Source: Winogradskyella costae
GTDB taxonomy: Bacteria; Bacteroidota; Bacteroidia; Flavobacteriales; Flavobacteriaceae
Length of the DNA stretch: 64,000 nt
Reading direction: 5' to 3'
Assembly (NCBI RefSeq): GCF_013403865.1
Contig: NZ_JABFDK010000004.1
Span: 219,823 to 283,822, forward strand
Shown: positions 1 to 8,635 of the stretch, in pieces
Layout: each line of letters starts with the position of its first letter
Numbering within the stretch: the stretch's first letter is position 1
The notes under the pieces: generated by a model
Databases searched by the model: none
What the model saw: the letters and a program-made list of their open reading frames with translations, nothing else
Told to the model about the DNA's origin: nothing
Made by a program: the position numbers and the translations under genes

Positions 1-261
1 TTGCCATGCTTATGGAAACAAACATTTAATGTAGATTGTATGGGGTGTGGTATGCAACGCTCAATGTCATTAATTTTAAAGGGCGATTTAGTTGCCGCTT
101 TTTATATGTATCCAGCAATCTACTCACTGATAATAATGTTTTCCTTCCTAATATTGCATCTTAAATTTCAATTTAAGAATGGTCACAACATAATTCTTGG
201 GCTTTTTATCTTAAATATTAGTATTATTGTAATAAGCTTTTTAATCAAACACTTTAACTAA
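1..261 (+). CDS. DUF2752 family membrane protein, 5' end cut by window edge
   Basis: The frame is open to the first base of the window and its first codon is TTG, so the true start probably lies upstream. The visible 86 residues carry the DUF2752 signature, a cysteine followed by CMGCGMQRS, then two hydrophobic segments at about residues 38-55 and 65-80. The function of the family is unknown; members are small inner-membrane proteins whose Cys-rich N-terminal motif could bind metal. In flavobacteria the gene commonly sits next to a CCC-motif membrane protein, as here, where the next gene starts 14 bp after the stop. The family call is firm and the role is not known. Confidence 0.8.
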   Translation: MPCLWKQTFNVDCMGCGMQRSMSLILKGDLVAAFYMYPAIYSLIIMFSFLILHLKFQFKNGHNIILGLFILNISIIVISFLIKHFN

Positions 262-275
262 TTAAATCAACACAA

Positions 276-608
276 ATGGAAAAACAAATGTTACCAAACG
301 CAACCCTAGCATTAATTATGGGTATTTTATCAATAGTAGGATGCTGCTGTTATGGATTACCTGGAATAATTTTTGGTATTGTTGCTATCATTATAGCGAG
401 TAAATCAGAAAAGTTATACAAACAAAACCCTGAAGAGTATTTAGGATATGGAAATGTAAAAGCTGGGAAAATAATGGGAATTATAGGTGTAGTTCTAGGT
501 ATTTTATTTGCAGCATACATGGCTTGGTTCATTGGTCAAGTAGGATGGGATGCTTTACAAGACCCTGAAATGCTAATGGAAAGAATGGAAAATATGCAAA
601 ACCAATAG
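276..608 (+). CDS. CCC-motif small membrane protein (DUF4190-like)
   Basis: A 110-residue protein with two glycine-rich membrane segments (about residues 8-40 and 62-90) that flank a short polar loop. The first segment contains the diagnostic run GCCCYGLPG, giving the name CCC-motif membrane protein; the fold resembles DUF4190. The start ATG follows the stop of the DUF2752 gene by 14 bp, so the two are probably co-transcribed. A hairpin terminator follows the stop. No enzymatic motif is visible and the function is unknown. The C-terminal tail is acidic and methionine-rich. Confidence 0.8.
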   Translation: MEKQMLPNATLALIMGILSIVGCCCYGLPGIIFGIVAIIIASKSEKLYKQNPEEYLGYGNVKAGKIMGIIGVVLGILFAAYMAWFIGQVGWDALQDPEMLMERMENMQNQ

Positions 609-633
609 GTTTTACATAATATTTCTAACAATT

Positions 634-668
634 AAAAAGCGATTTTCATTTAAGAAAATCGCTTTTTT
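634..668. terminator. Bidirectional intrinsic terminator between converging genes
   Basis: A near-perfect stem AAAAGCGATTTTC / GAAAATCGCTTTT with a 6-nt loop has A-runs on the left and T-runs on the right. It lies between the plus-strand CCC-motif gene and the minus-strand rocD gene, so it can end both transcripts. Confidence 0.85.
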
Positions 669-690
669 TATACTTACCATTTAGAGATTT

Positions 691-1935
691 TTAAACCTCA
701 AACTCTTTTAACGTCTTAGTAATAATAGATACACAATCTAATAATTGCTCTTTTGTCATTACTAAAGGTGGAGCAAAACGTATAATATTACCATGTGTTG
801 GTTTTGCTAACAACCCATTGTCTCTTAATTTTAAACAAATATTCCAAGCGGTCTCACTATCTTCAGTATCATTTATTAAGATAGCATTTAATAAGCCTTT
901 CCCTCGTACTGAATTAACAATAGAACTTGTTTCAATGAATTTAGACAATTCACTTCTAAATAATTCACCTAATACTTGAGCATTATTTGCTAAATCTTCA
1001 TGCTTTACAACCTCTAAAGCTGCAATAGCTACTGCTGCTGCAATTGGATTTCCTCCAAACGTACTTCCGTGGTTTCCTGGCTTTATAACATTCATAATGT
1101 TATTATCTGCTAAAACAGCAGATACAGGATAAGCACCACCTGATAAGGCTTTCCCTAAGATTAAGATATCTGGCTTAACGTTTTCATGATCTACAGCAAG
1201 CATCTTACCTGTTCTTGCAATTCCTGTCTGTACTTCATCTGCAATGAATAAAACATTATGAGCTTCACAAATTGCTTTTGCTTTGGATAAGTATCCTTCT
1301 GTAGGAACATAAACTCCGGCTTCACCTTGAATTGGTTCTACTAAAAACCCAGCAACATTAGGGTTGTTTTTTAAAGTTTGCTCTAAGGCCTCTAAATTAT
1401 TATATTCAATTTTAATGAAACCATTCGTATAAGGTCCAAAGTTCTTGCGCGCTACAGGATCATTACTAAATGAAATTATTGTTGTTGTTCTTCCGTGAAA
1501 GTTGTTTTCACATACAACAATCTCAGCTTCATTCTCGTCAATTCCTTTGACTTCATAAGCCCATTTTCTACAGAGTTTTAAAGCAGTTTCTACTGCTTCA
1601 GCACCTGTATTCATTGGTAAAAGCTTATCGAAATTAAACGTTTCAGAAGCATATTTTTCATACTTCCCTAACATATCATTATAAAATGCTCTCGATGTTA
1701 AGGTCAGTGTTTGTGCTTGCTCAGTCATAGCAGCAACAATTTTAGGGTGACAATGCCCTTGGTTTACAGCAGAATAGGCAGAAAGAAAATCGTAATATTT
1801 TTTACCTTCTACATCCCAGACAAATACACCTTCTCCTCTGCTCAATACTACAGGTAGTGGATGGTAATTGTGCGCACCATATTTGTTTTCTAAATCTATC
1901 GCTTCTTGCGATGTTAATTGGTCTAAAACAGCCAT
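691..1935 (-). CDS. rocD: Ornithine--oxo-acid aminotransferase
   Basis: This 414-residue PLP enzyme of aminotransferase class III transfers the delta-amino group of ornithine to 2-oxoglutarate, giving glutamate semialdehyde, in arginine/ornithine catabolism and proline synthesis. It is cytoplasmic. The N-terminal half has the typical [17 protein letters not shown] stretch, the cofactor-pocket motif [12 protein letters not shown], and FIADEVQTG with the PLP-binding Asp. The Schiff-base lysine is in LGKALSGG near residue 261. The length matches the family. The gene is monocistronic: it has its own upstream -7 box and faces a terminator shared with the preceding plus-strand genes. Alternative class III transaminases are possible, but full-length similarity to RocD/OAT is clear. 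Confidence 0.93.
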   Translation of the reverse strand: MAVLDQLTSQEAIDLENKYGAHNYHPLPVVLSRGEGVFVWDVEGKKYYDFLSAYSAVNQGHCHPKIVAAMTEQAQTLTLTSRAFYNDMLGKYEKYASETFNFDKLLPMNTGAEAVETALKLCRKWAYEVKGIDENEAEIVVCENNFHGRTTTIISFSNDPVARKNFGPYTNGFIKIEYNNLEALEQTLKNNPNVAGFLVEPIQGEAGVYVPTEGYLSKAKAICEAHNVLFIADEVQTGIARTGKMLAVDHENVKPDILILGKALSGGAYPVSAVLADNNIMNVIKPGNHGSTFGGNPIAAAVAIAALEVVKHEDLANNAQVLGELFRSELSKFIETSSIVNSVRGKGLLNAILINDTEDSETAWNICLKLRDNGLLAKPTHGNIIRFAPPLVMTKEQLLDCVSIITKTLKEFEV

Positions 1936-1993
1936 TTTAAAAATAATTTAATAAATGAATAAAATATCCATTCCTTCATCACCTTTATTCTTT

Positions 1994-2001
1994 CAAAAGT
2001 A
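1994..2001 (-). promoter_or_regulatory. Putative -7 box for rocD
   Basis: On the minus strand this reads TACTTTTG, a perfect match to the Bacteroidetes -7 consensus TAnnTTTG, and lies 59 bp upstream of the rocD start. No clear -33 TTTG was identified. Confidence 0.5.
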
Positions 2002-2358
2002 TTGAAAAAGCAGCGTGGGAGAGAAATCATCCCTAAGAATGTGCAAATTAATAAATATTCTTTTCGATTTAAAACTTAGTCAGCAATTTTTCCTGACTAT
2101 GCTAAAACTTGAGGCTTTAATCTTTTTATTTCGTGTAAAATCCCTTTTTATCCATTTGCATCCAAGACAACAATTTCAATAAATTAATCTCAACCCGAAT
2201 TAATAACTATATATAATTGCATTTCGTAAGACTGCAGGACATCTTTGCACGCACGAATCGAATAGCACCAATACATAACGAGTCGAGAGAATAAATCGTT
2301 TAAACTTAATCTAAAATATAACAGACCCAATTCAGTCTAACTATTTATAAAATAAGAA

Positions 2359-2366
2359 TATCTTTG
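2359..2366 (+). promoter_or_regulatory. Putative -7 box for rlmD; remainder of the 1936-2386 gap
   Basis: TATCTTTG matches TAnnTTTG exactly and ends 20 bp before the rlmD start codon. A similar string, CATCTTTGCAC, occurs near 2240, about 118 bp upstream; both share the context ATCTTTGCAC and may be tandem or duplicated promoters. Apart from these and the rocD box, the 451-bp intergenic stretch 1936-2386 shows no ORF, terminator or structured element that I can support. Confidence 0.5.
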
Positions 2367-2386
2367 CACTCAAATTATTATAAGAA

Positions 2387-3841
2387 ATGCCAAAAAGAGA
2401 ACGGAATAAATTTGTAAGACGCGGACAAATCATTGAGATTTTAATTGAAGACTACGCTTTTGGCGGCAAAGGTATTGGTCGTATTAGAAATGAACATGGA
2501 GAATTCGTTGTTTTTGTTCCTAATACATTGCCAGGTCAATTGGTTAAAGGACAGGTAAAAAAGACGAGTAAAAAGTATGCCGAATGTAAACTTTTTGAAG
2601 TCTTAAAACCATCGGAAGATGAAATAGACATGCCTTACCAAACCATTCCTGGTGCTCCATATATAAACTTACCAATTGAAAAGCAGCACGAATACAAAAA
2701 ACAAAGTACTTTAGAGTTATTTAAGCGCATTGGTAAAGTTGCTGACATTGAAGATAAGTTTGACGAATTTGTGACCTCTCCAAATACGTTTCATTATAGA
2801 AATAAAATGGAATATGGTTTTTCTGCCATTGGCTATAATCACGAATTAAAAACCGATGTAGACGAATTTACATTAGGATTTAAAAAACGTGGTACATGGT
2901 GGTGTGGTGACGATCTTAAAAAAGATTCTGGTTTATTTGACGCTGAATTTGAAAACCGCCTAAAAGATATCAAAGCGTACTGCGTAGACACCGGATTAGC
3001 ACCTTGGCATCCTCCAAAAAGAGAAGGTTTCTTTAGGTATTTTGTCGTTAGAAAATCGTTTAAAACCAATCAATTACTTTTCAACTTAGTCACAACCTCT
3101 CATGATTTACCAGAGTTTGACTTAGATAAATTCGCGAATTATTTAGTCGAATTATTTGGGGATCGTGTCGCTGGTTTATTACATACCATTAACGATGAAA
3201 CTGGAGATCGCACTATTGCGACAACAGGGAGTATTTCTTTAGTATATGGAGATGATAAAATTGTGGAAGAATTATTAGGCTTAAATTTTGAAATCAGCAT
3301 GAAAAGCTTTTTTCAAACCAACCCTAAATGTGCTGAGGAGTTATATTCTAAAGTGGTCGATTATGCTTTAGAAAATAAAGAAGCTATTGACAATACCGTT
3401 GTCTTAGATTTATTCTGTGGTACAGGAACGATTGGTCAAATTATAGCTAACAAATCCGAAAACACTAAAATTGTTGGTGTGGATATTGTGGCTGCTGCCA
3501 TTGAAGACGCTAAAGAAAACGCTAAGCGAAATAATATTGAAGGCTTAAAATTCTTTGCTGCTGATGTTGGTAAATTTTTATCAGAACATCCTGAATACAC
3601 CGATAAAATAAGAACTATTATTTTAGATCCTGCAAGAGCCGGAATTGCTCCAAAAACTCTTAAAAAAATAATAAACCTAAATGCAGAACGTTTGGTTTAT
3701 GTATCTTGTAATCCTGCAACACAAGCTCGAGATACAGAACAATTAATGGAGTCTGGATATACTATTAAAAAATTAAGTTTGGTAGATCAGTTTCCGCATA
3801 CAGCGCACATTGAAACCGTTGTGCTATTTGAGAAAAAGTAA
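2387..3841 (+). CDS. rlmD: 23S rRNA (uracil-C5)-methyltransferase, RlmD/RumA type
   Basis: A 484-residue SAM-dependent RNA m5U methyltransferase of the TrmA/RlmD family. An N-terminal TRAM RNA-binding domain (about residues 10-70, YAFGGKGIGR) is followed by the central domain and a Rossmann methyltransferase domain. Visible motifs are SFFQTNP, the SAM-binding DLFCGTGTIGQ, the catalytic DPARAG, and the nucleophile Cys in YVSCNPATQARD. The region where E. coli RlmD places its Fe-S cluster cysteines (after about residue 75) has none here. This resembles the cluster-free Gram-positive RlmCD branch, so the exact target uridine is uncertain. Stop and next start abut (3841/3842), suggesting co-expression with the DUF6452 and DUF6048 genes. 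Confidence 0.88.
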   Translation: MPKRERNKFVRRGQIIEILIEDYAFGGKGIGRIRNEHGEFVVFVPNTLPGQLVKGQVKKTSKKYAECKLFEVLKPSEDEIDMPYQTIPGAPYINLPIEKQHEYKKQSTLELFKRIGKVADIEDKFDEFVTSPNTFHYRNKMEYGFSAIGYNHELKTDVDEFTLGFKKRGTWWCGDDLKKDSGLFDAEFENRLKDIKAYCVDTGLAPWHPPKREGFFRYFVVRKSFKTNQLLFNLVTTSHDLPEFDLDKFANYLVELFGDRVAGLLHTINDETGDRTIATTGSISLVYGDDKIVEELLGLNFEISMKSFFQTNPKCAEELYSKVVDYALENKEAIDNTVVLDLFCGTGTIGQIIANKSENTKIVGVDIVAAAIEDAKENAKRNNIEGLKFFAADVGKFLSEHPEYTDKIRTIILDPARAGIAPKTLKKIINLNAERLVYVSCNPATQARDTEQLMESGYTIKKLSLVDQFPHTAHIETVVLFEKK

Positions 3842-4426
3842 ATGAAAAACTTAAAATTTTTAGTCCTGTTTATAGCTATAGTGCTTGTTAATTGCGAACG
3901 CGATGACATCTGCCCTGCCTCCACACAGACCACACCCAGATTAATTGTTGAATTCTATGATGCATCTGACACTGATGAGTTATTAAATGTGCCGAGAATT
4001 ACCGTTTATGGCGAAGGCCTTTTAGAAGAAGATGTGGATGGCAATCCTATTGAACCAATTGTATCTTCCGACGCAACATTACTCTTTAATGAAATTTCTA
4101 ATACCGTTGAATTACCACTTATTATAGGTCTAGAGGGAGAACTTCAACCTCCAACAACGGTAAGATTTGTTTTAGAAAAAGATACCAATTTAAGAATTGA
4201 AGATGATGATCCTTTAACAAATTCAAATAAAGACATCATTGAAATATCGTATAACACAGAATTTATTTACGTGTCTAGAGCATGTGGATACTCTAGTAAT
4301 TTTAAGTCATTAGGAGTCTCAAGAGTAACAGATGATGATCAATGGATTACCAATATAGAAATCGAAGAAACAACACAAGCACTCATTGAAAATGAAAATA
4401 CAACACATGTACGCATCTATCACTAG
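3842..4426 (+). CDS. DUF6452 family lipoprotein
   Basis: A 194-residue protein whose N-terminus is a lipoprotein signal peptide: a lysine, a hydrophobic run, then LVNC with Cys near residue 19 as the lipidation site. The following ERDDICPAS...TTPRLIVEFYD segment is typical of DUF6452, a Bacteroidetes family found directly downstream of rlmD. The predicted location is the periplasmic face of a membrane; the function is unknown. Its start codon immediately follows the rlmD stop, and its 3' end overlaps the next gene, so translational coupling is likely. Confidence 0.85.
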   Translation: MKNLKFLVLFIAIVLVNCERDDICPASTQTTPRLIVEFYDASDTDELLNVPRITVYGEGLLEEDVDGNPIEPIVSSDATLLFNEISNTVELPLIIGLEGELQPPTTVRFVLEKDTNLRIEDDDPLTNSNKDIIEISYNTEFIYVSRACGYSSNFKSLGVSRVTDDDQWITNIEIEETTQALIENENTTHVRIYH

Positions 4427-5150
4427 AAGCGTAATCTTACTGCTGTTGTTTTCTACAATAGCTGTTGCGCAAGAAAAGAAAAAAACGGTCAACGATACAT
4501 TAGTATTTAAGCAAAAGTATGGTCTTAGGCTCGGTACTGATATCAGTAAAATCGCAAGAACATTTGTAGATGATGATTATTCTGGTTTTGAATTTATGGG
4601 TGATTACCGTTTAACTAAACGTATCTATATTGCTGGAGAAATTGGAAATGAAGAACGTCTGCTAGAAAATGAAGTATTAAGTAATACCACAAAAGGTAGT
4701 TATTTCAAAGCCGGAATAGATATGAACTTCTATCAAAACTGGCTAGATATGGAAAACATGGTTTATGTTGGGTTTCGTATTGGCGCAAGTTCTTTCAATC
4801 AGACACTAAATAACTATACCGTGTATGATATTAATAATCAATATTGGGGGGATCGCTTGACTGTTAATGAAGCCAGAGAATTTAATGGCCTAACTGCACT
4901 TTGGACAGAATTACAATTTGGTTTAAAAGCTGAACTCTTTAATAATTTCTTTGCTGGATTCAACTTTCAGCTTAAAGTATTAATTACCGAAAAAGAAATC
5001 GATAATTATGAGAATCTTTATATCCCTGGCTACAATAGAACCTATGACAGTAGTGCCGTTGGTGGTGGTTTTGGGTTTAACTTATCTTATTTAGTACCTA
5101 TTTTTAAGAAAGACAAAATTGTTATCCAAGAGAAAGAAGTTGAAGAATAG
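4392..5150 (+). CDS. DUF6048 family secreted/outer-membrane protein
   Basis: About 252 residues. A TTG at 4386 is also in frame, but ATG at 4392 (or ATG at 4407, which gives a tighter signal peptide) is a better start; all overlap the end of the DUF6452 gene. A signal peptide ends at AVAQ near residue 27, followed by alternating amphipathic stretches with many aromatic residues (FEFMGDYRLTKRIYIAGEIG, FKAGIDMNFYQNW). This suggests a small outer-membrane beta-barrel, as expected for DUF6048. The DUF6452-DUF6048 pairing behind rlmD is common in flavobacteria. The function is unknown. Confidence 0.82.
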   Translation: MKIQHMYASITRSVILLLLFSTIAVAQEKKKTVNDTLVFKQKYGLRLGTDISKIARTFVDDDYSGFEFMGDYRLTKRIYIAGEIGNEERLLENEVLSNTTKGSYFKAGIDMNFYQNWLDMENMVYVGFRIGASSFNQTLNNYTVYDINNQYWGDRLTVNEAREFNGLTALWTELQFGLKAELFNNFFAGFNFQLKVLITEKEIDNYENLYIPGYNRTYDSSAVGGGFGFNLSYLVPIFKKDKIVIQEKEVEE

Positions 5151-5232
5151 TTATTGATTGTTGGTTAATAAATTATACCAGACAATCAGTTCAGTAAAAT
5201 TCCTTATCTTTTCTTTATTAAATAGTTTCAGA

Positions 5233-5796
5233 ATGCATAAAGATGATATTGCCGATTTAGTTGACGTTAAGTATTCGGAACTTATTACTTGGTTGCAGAA
5301 CCAAACAAACGAATCTTGGGTTTTAGGGCCTGAAGGGAAATGGACATCAGGTCAGCAAGCACTGCATTTACTACAGAGTATAGTTCCGCTTAACAATGCA
5401 TTGAGTATGCCTAAGTTGTTATTGCGTTTTAAATATGGAAAATCTAATAGACCGGTCAGAACATACGATGCTATTGTAAAACGTTATCATGAGCGCTTAA
5501 AAGGTGTCAAAGGAACAATATTTAAAGGCTCTCGAAACATGAAAGCCCCAAAGCTAGAAGACAAACAGTACCTTTTAAACAGATTACAAACCGAAGCAAA
5601 AAAGCTACAGTACAAGACAAGACGTATTAGCGATGTAAATTTAGATACTGTAGTGTTACCACATCCCTTAATGGGAAAAATGCCAGTTAGAGAAATTATA
5701 ATATGGACGGCTTATCACGTAGAGCATCATTTAGAGACTTTAAAGCACCATTATTTAGAATTAACTATAAATGAAAATAACCTTACATTAAAATAG
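5233..5796 (+). CDS. DinB-family four-helix protein
   Basis: A DinB-like protein of 188 residues when started at ATG 5233. The open frame extends 25 codons upstream to a TTG, but that leader (a hydrophobic, non-conserved stretch) is probably not translated, because homologues begin at the helix DDIADLVDVKYSELITWL. Metal-ligand histidines typical of the fold are visible in SGQQALHLLQS and in the C-terminal AYHVEHHLETLKHH. DinB proteins bind a divalent metal through three His and include thiol-dependent transferases; this member's substrate is unknown. The 3' end runs into a bidirectional terminator. Confidence 0.75.
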   Translation: MHKDDIADLVDVKYSELITWLQNQTNESWVLGPEGKWTSGQQALHLLQSIVPLNNALSMPKLLLRFKYGKSNRPVRTYDAIVKRYHERLKGVKGTIFKGSRNMKAPKLEDKQYLLNRLQTEAKKLQYKTRRISDVNLDTVVLPHPLMGKMPVREIIIWTAYHVEHHLETLKHHYLELTINENNLTLK

Positions 5797-5815
5797 TAAT
5801 GTTAAGGTTATTTTG
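5776..5815. terminator. Bidirectional terminator between DinB gene and purC
   Basis: The stem AATAACCTTACATTA / TAATGTTAAGGTTATT has one mismatch and a 6-nt loop, and is followed by T-rich sequence in both directions. The left arm overlaps the last codons of the DinB gene. It separates that plus-strand gene from minus-strand purC. Confidence 0.8.
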
Positions 5816-5843
5816 ATTTTAAAACTAGGCTTCAAGCCGCATA

Positions 5844-6788
5844 CTACTTTAAATATTCTAATACGTTCTTTTCTATTCTACCTTGGATATCAGAAACATC
5901 ACCTTTTACAAACGCATCTCCAGTTATATTTTCATACAATTCAATATAGCGTTCACTTACAGATTCAATATAATCGTCACTCATTATAGGAACAGTTTGT
6001 CCTTCTAAGCCTTGAAAATCGTTAGCTATAAGCCATTGTCTTACAAATTCCTTAGACAATTGCTTTTGTGCTTCTCCTTTATCTTGACGCTCTTGGTAAC
6101 CATCTGCATAGAAGTAACGTGAAGAATCTGGTGTGTGAATTTCATCAATCAATACTATTTTTCCGTCTTTAGTTTTTCCAAACTCGTATTTGGTGTCGAC
6201 TAAAATTAATCCACGAGCTGCGGCAATTTCTGTTCCGCGTTGAAATAATTTTCTAGTATAATCTTCTAAAACAATATAATCTTCTTCTGAAACAATTCCT
6301 TTTTTCAAAATGTCCTCTCTAGAAATATCCTCATCATGGTCACCCATTTCTGCTTTCGTTGCTGGAGTAATAATCGGAGCTGGAAACTTATCGTTTTCCT
6401 TCATGCCTTGTGGCATTTCTACTCCACATAACATACGCTTTCCTGCTTTATATTCTCTGGCGGCATGGCCAGACATATAACCACGTATAACCATTTCAAC
6501 CTTAAAAGGCTCGCACAAATGACCAACAGCCACATTAGGATCTGGAGTGGCGACCAACCAATTAGGAACTAAATCTTCAGTCTCCTTCATCATTTTTGTT
6601 GCTATCTGATTTAAGATCTGACCTTTATACGGAATACCTTTTGGCATCACCACATCAAACGCACTTAAACGGTCTGTAGCAACCATTACCAATTGCTCAT
6701 CGTTGATATTATAAACAGCTCTTACTTTTCCTTTATAAAAACTCTTTTGGTTTGGAAAGTTGAAATTGGTTTCTATTATGGTGTTCAT
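5844..6788 (-). CDS. purC: Phosphoribosylaminoimidazole-succinocarboxamide synthase
   Basis: SAICAR synthase joins CAIR and aspartate using ATP in de novo purine synthesis (cytoplasmic). The 314-residue protein shows the nucleotide-binding N-terminus ([12 protein letters not shown], a KxRxxY pattern), the [13 protein letters not shown] block, the [12 protein letters not shown] signature region, and LVDTKYEFG...[13 protein letters not shown]. The length matches the long Bacteroidetes/eukaryote-like form rather than the 237-residue E. coli form. It stands alone in this window, with its own -7 box 25 bp upstream and terminators on both sides. Confidence 0.95.
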   Translation of the reverse strand: MNTIIETNFNFPNQKSFYKGKVRAVYNINDEQLVMVATDRLSAFDVVMPKGIPYKGQILNQIATKMMKETEDLVPNWLVATPDPNVAVGHLCEPFKVEMVIRGYMSGHAAREYKAGKRMLCGVEMPQGMKENDKFPAPIITPATKAEMGDHDEDISREDILKKGIVSEEDYIVLEDYTRKLFQRGTEIAAARGLILVDTKYEFGKTKDGKIVLIDEIHTPDSSRYFYADGYQERQDKGEAQKQLSKEFVRQWLIANDFQGLEGQTVPIMSDDYIESVSERYIELYENITGDAFVKGDVSDIQGRIEKNVLEYLK

Positions 6789-6813
6789 CTAATCATCATT
6801 TAATTATGAACTA

Positions 6814-6821
6814 CAAATGTA
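6814..6821 (-). promoter_or_regulatory. Putative -7 box for purC
   Basis: The minus-strand sequence TACATTTG matches TAnnTTTG and lies 25 bp upstream of the purC start codon, which implies a very short leader. No purine-responsive element or riboswitch fits in the remaining space. Confidence 0.55.
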
Positions 6822-6855
6822 ATTTCTTTACTTGGCTCAAACAATAAACTAAATG

Positions 6856-6885
6856 AAAAAAGGAGAAATAAACTTTCTCCTTTTT
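6856..6885 (-). terminator. Terminator of the outer-membrane protein gene
   Basis: A 12-bp perfect stem AAAAAGGAGAAA / TTTCTCCTTTTT with a 6-nt loop lies just beyond the stop of the minus-strand gene 6909-7424 and upstream of the purC promoter. Confidence 0.85.
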
Positions 6886-6908
6886 AATAAATGTTATGTT
6901 ATTTATGC

Positions 6909-7424
6909 TTATTTAAACCTAATGTTATAGGTTGCTCCAATACCTACAGACTGAATATCTAGGTCGTTCTCAGCAAAGGTATTTTGATAATATGCGTAAA
7001 AATTCCAATCACGATTATGGTATCCGATTTGTGGATTAACGTATAATCCCCCTTCATTGTCGTCTACTCCTGTTAAAAATCCGTAACCTATATCAGTTCC
7101 GAAGAAGAGTCCATCTGGTGTAAAATAATACCGAATAAATCCTGCAAGTGGAATGATACCAAAATCATCAGTATCATCTTTTCCAAAATAATTGGTGTAA
7201 CCTGAAGCTAAACCAATTCCTAAGTTTGGATTGAACAAGTATTGTCCTCTCAAATCCAAACCTAAAGCAAATGAGGACGCATCATCTGCATCGCCCACTG
7301 GTATTCCAGCTGTTAAGCCCGCTTTAAGCCACGAGTTGTCTGAATTGAAGTCTATGTCTTCCTCTTGAGCAAATAAAGGGCTTAACCCTAATGATAATCC
7401 GATAATTAAAAATACTTTCTTCAT
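6909..7424 (-). CDS. Small outer-membrane beta-barrel protein
   Basis: 171 residues. A clean Sec signal peptide (MKKVFLIIGLSLGLSPLFAQ) is cleaved near residue 19. The mature part alternates short amphipathic strands with turns (LGLDLRGQYLFNPNLGIGLASGYTNYF, IPLAGFIRYYFTPD) and ends in YNIRFK, compatible with an 8-strand OmpA/OmpW-like barrel with the C-terminus in the barrel. It has its own -7 box and terminator, so it is monocistronic. The ligand or role cannot be inferred. Confidence 0.8.
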   Translation of the reverse strand: MKKVFLIIGLSLGLSPLFAQEEDIDFNSDNSWLKAGLTAGIPVGDADDASSFALGLDLRGQYLFNPNLGIGLASGYTNYFGKDDTDDFGIIPLAGFIRYYFTPDGLFFGTDIGYGFLTGVDDNEGGLYVNPQIGYHNRDWNFYAYYQNTFAENDLDIQSVGIGATYNIRFK

Positions 7425-7456
7425 GTTCTTTTTCTTTTAAGTTTTTGTTACGTTGG

Positions 7457-7464
7457 CAAATTTA
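7457..7464 (-). promoter_or_regulatory. Putative -7 box for the beta-barrel gene
   Basis: The minus-strand TAAATTTG fits TAnnTTTG and lies 32 bp upstream of the start codon of the gene at 6909-7424. Confidence 0.5.
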
Positions 7465-7560
7465 TACCAAGTTTGCTGTTAAAACTTTATACAATTTCGT
7501 TGTAATCTTATAAAATTAAAGGACACAAAAACTTAAATCACTGATTATCAAAACATCTTA

Positions 7561-8514
7561 TTATTCCATGTTTTCAATACTCTTATAAGCCGCAATCACC
7601 TTCTTTACGAGCTTATGACGAATAACATCTTTATCATCTAAATAAATTATGCCAATGCCTTCAACATTTTGCAAGACTAAAAGCGCTTCTTTTAAACCTG
7701 AAATCGTACGACGTGGTAAATCGACTTGACCAGGATCTCCCGTTAATAAGAATTTGGCGTTTTTACCCATTCGAGTTAAAAACATTTTCATTTGGGCGTG
7801 CGTTGTATTTTGGCCTTCGTCTAAAATTACGAAGGCATTATCAAGTGTGCGGCCTCTCATAAATGCTAATGGTGCGATTTGTATGACGCCTTTCTCCATA
7901 TAACTTTCTAATTTTTCATGAGGAATCATATCACGCAACGCATCATACAAAGGCTGCATATATGGGTCTAATTTTTCCTTTAAATCACCTGGTAAGAACC
8001 CTAAGTTTTCACCAGCTTCAACTGCCGGGCGTGTTAAAATAATACGTTTTACTTCTTTGCGTTTTAAGGCCTGTACAGCCAAAGCCACACCTGTATAGGT
8101 CTTACCGGTTCCGGCAGGTCCGATGGCAAAAACCATATCATTATTTCGCATACTTTCTACCAACTTACGTTGATTAGCAGTTTGTGCTTTAATGAGTTTT
8201 CCGCCAACACCATGGACTAATACTTCATCACTTTTAGCAGATGTAGAATAATCGTCACTACTTTGGCTGGTTAATACGCGCTCAATAACATTTTCATCAA
8301 GCTTGTTATACTTCGCAAAATGCGTCATTAACATGGTCATTCTGCGATCAAACTCTTCAAGTAAATCTTCATCACCATAAGCCTTTAATTTATTACCTCG
8401 GGCCACGATTTTAAGTTTAGGAAAATACTTTTTAAGAAGTTCAATATTAGCATTTTGTGCTCCGAAGAATTCCTTTGGAGATATTTCTTCGAGTTCTAGG
8501 ATAAGTTCATTCAA
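7561..8514 (-). CDS. phoH: PhoH family ATPase
   Basis: A 317-residue PhoH/PhoL-type P-loop protein. The N-terminal region (1-110) is a KH-like segment; the Walker A motif GPAGTGKT is at residues 132-139; ILTRPAVEAGENLGFLPGDL follows; Walker B is in AFVILDEGQNTT. Members are cytoplasmic ATPases/helicases linked to RNA metabolism and, in some bacteria, to ribosome maturation factors. The gene is divergent from the SAM hydrolase gene; each has a TAnnTTTG box in the 121-bp gap. The precise role in this organism is unknown. Confidence 0.9.
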   Translation of the reverse strand: MNELILELEEISPKEFFGAQNANIELLKKYFPKLKIVARGNKLKAYGDEDLLEEFDRRMTMLMTHFAKYNKLDENVIERVLTSQSSDDYSTSAKSDEVLVHGVGGKLIKAQTANQRKLVESMRNNDMVFAIGPAGTGKTYTGVALAVQALKRKEVKRIILTRPAVEAGENLGFLPGDLKEKLDPYMQPLYDALRDMIPHEKLESYMEKGVIQIAPLAFMRGRTLDNAFVILDEGQNTTHAQMKMFLTRMGKNAKFLLTGDPGQVDLPRRTISGLKEALLVLQNVEGIGIIYLDDKDVIRHKLVKKVIAAYKSIENME

Positions 8515-8554
8515 AAGCGAGCTACATTTAGTGTGTTAATATGTTTTCTTTTAT

Positions 8555-8562
8555 TAATTTTG
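8555..8562 (+). promoter_or_regulatory. Putative -7 box for the SAM hydrolase gene
   Basis: TAATTTTG matches TAnnTTTG, 73 bp upstream of the plus-strand start at 8636. It overlaps the leader of the divergent phoH transcript. Confidence 0.45.
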
Positions 8563-8581
8563 TAATTCTGTTGTATACACA

Positions 8582-8589
8582 CAAAGCTA
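8582..8589 (-). promoter_or_regulatory. Putative -7 box for phoH
   Basis: The minus-strand TAGCTTTG matches TAnnTTTG, 67 bp upstream of the phoH start. It and the plus-strand box at 8555-8562 would make the two transcripts overlap. Confidence 0.5.
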
Positions 8590-8635
8590 ATAATTTTACG
8601 ACCATAATTCTTAAAAATATATCAACAATTAATTC

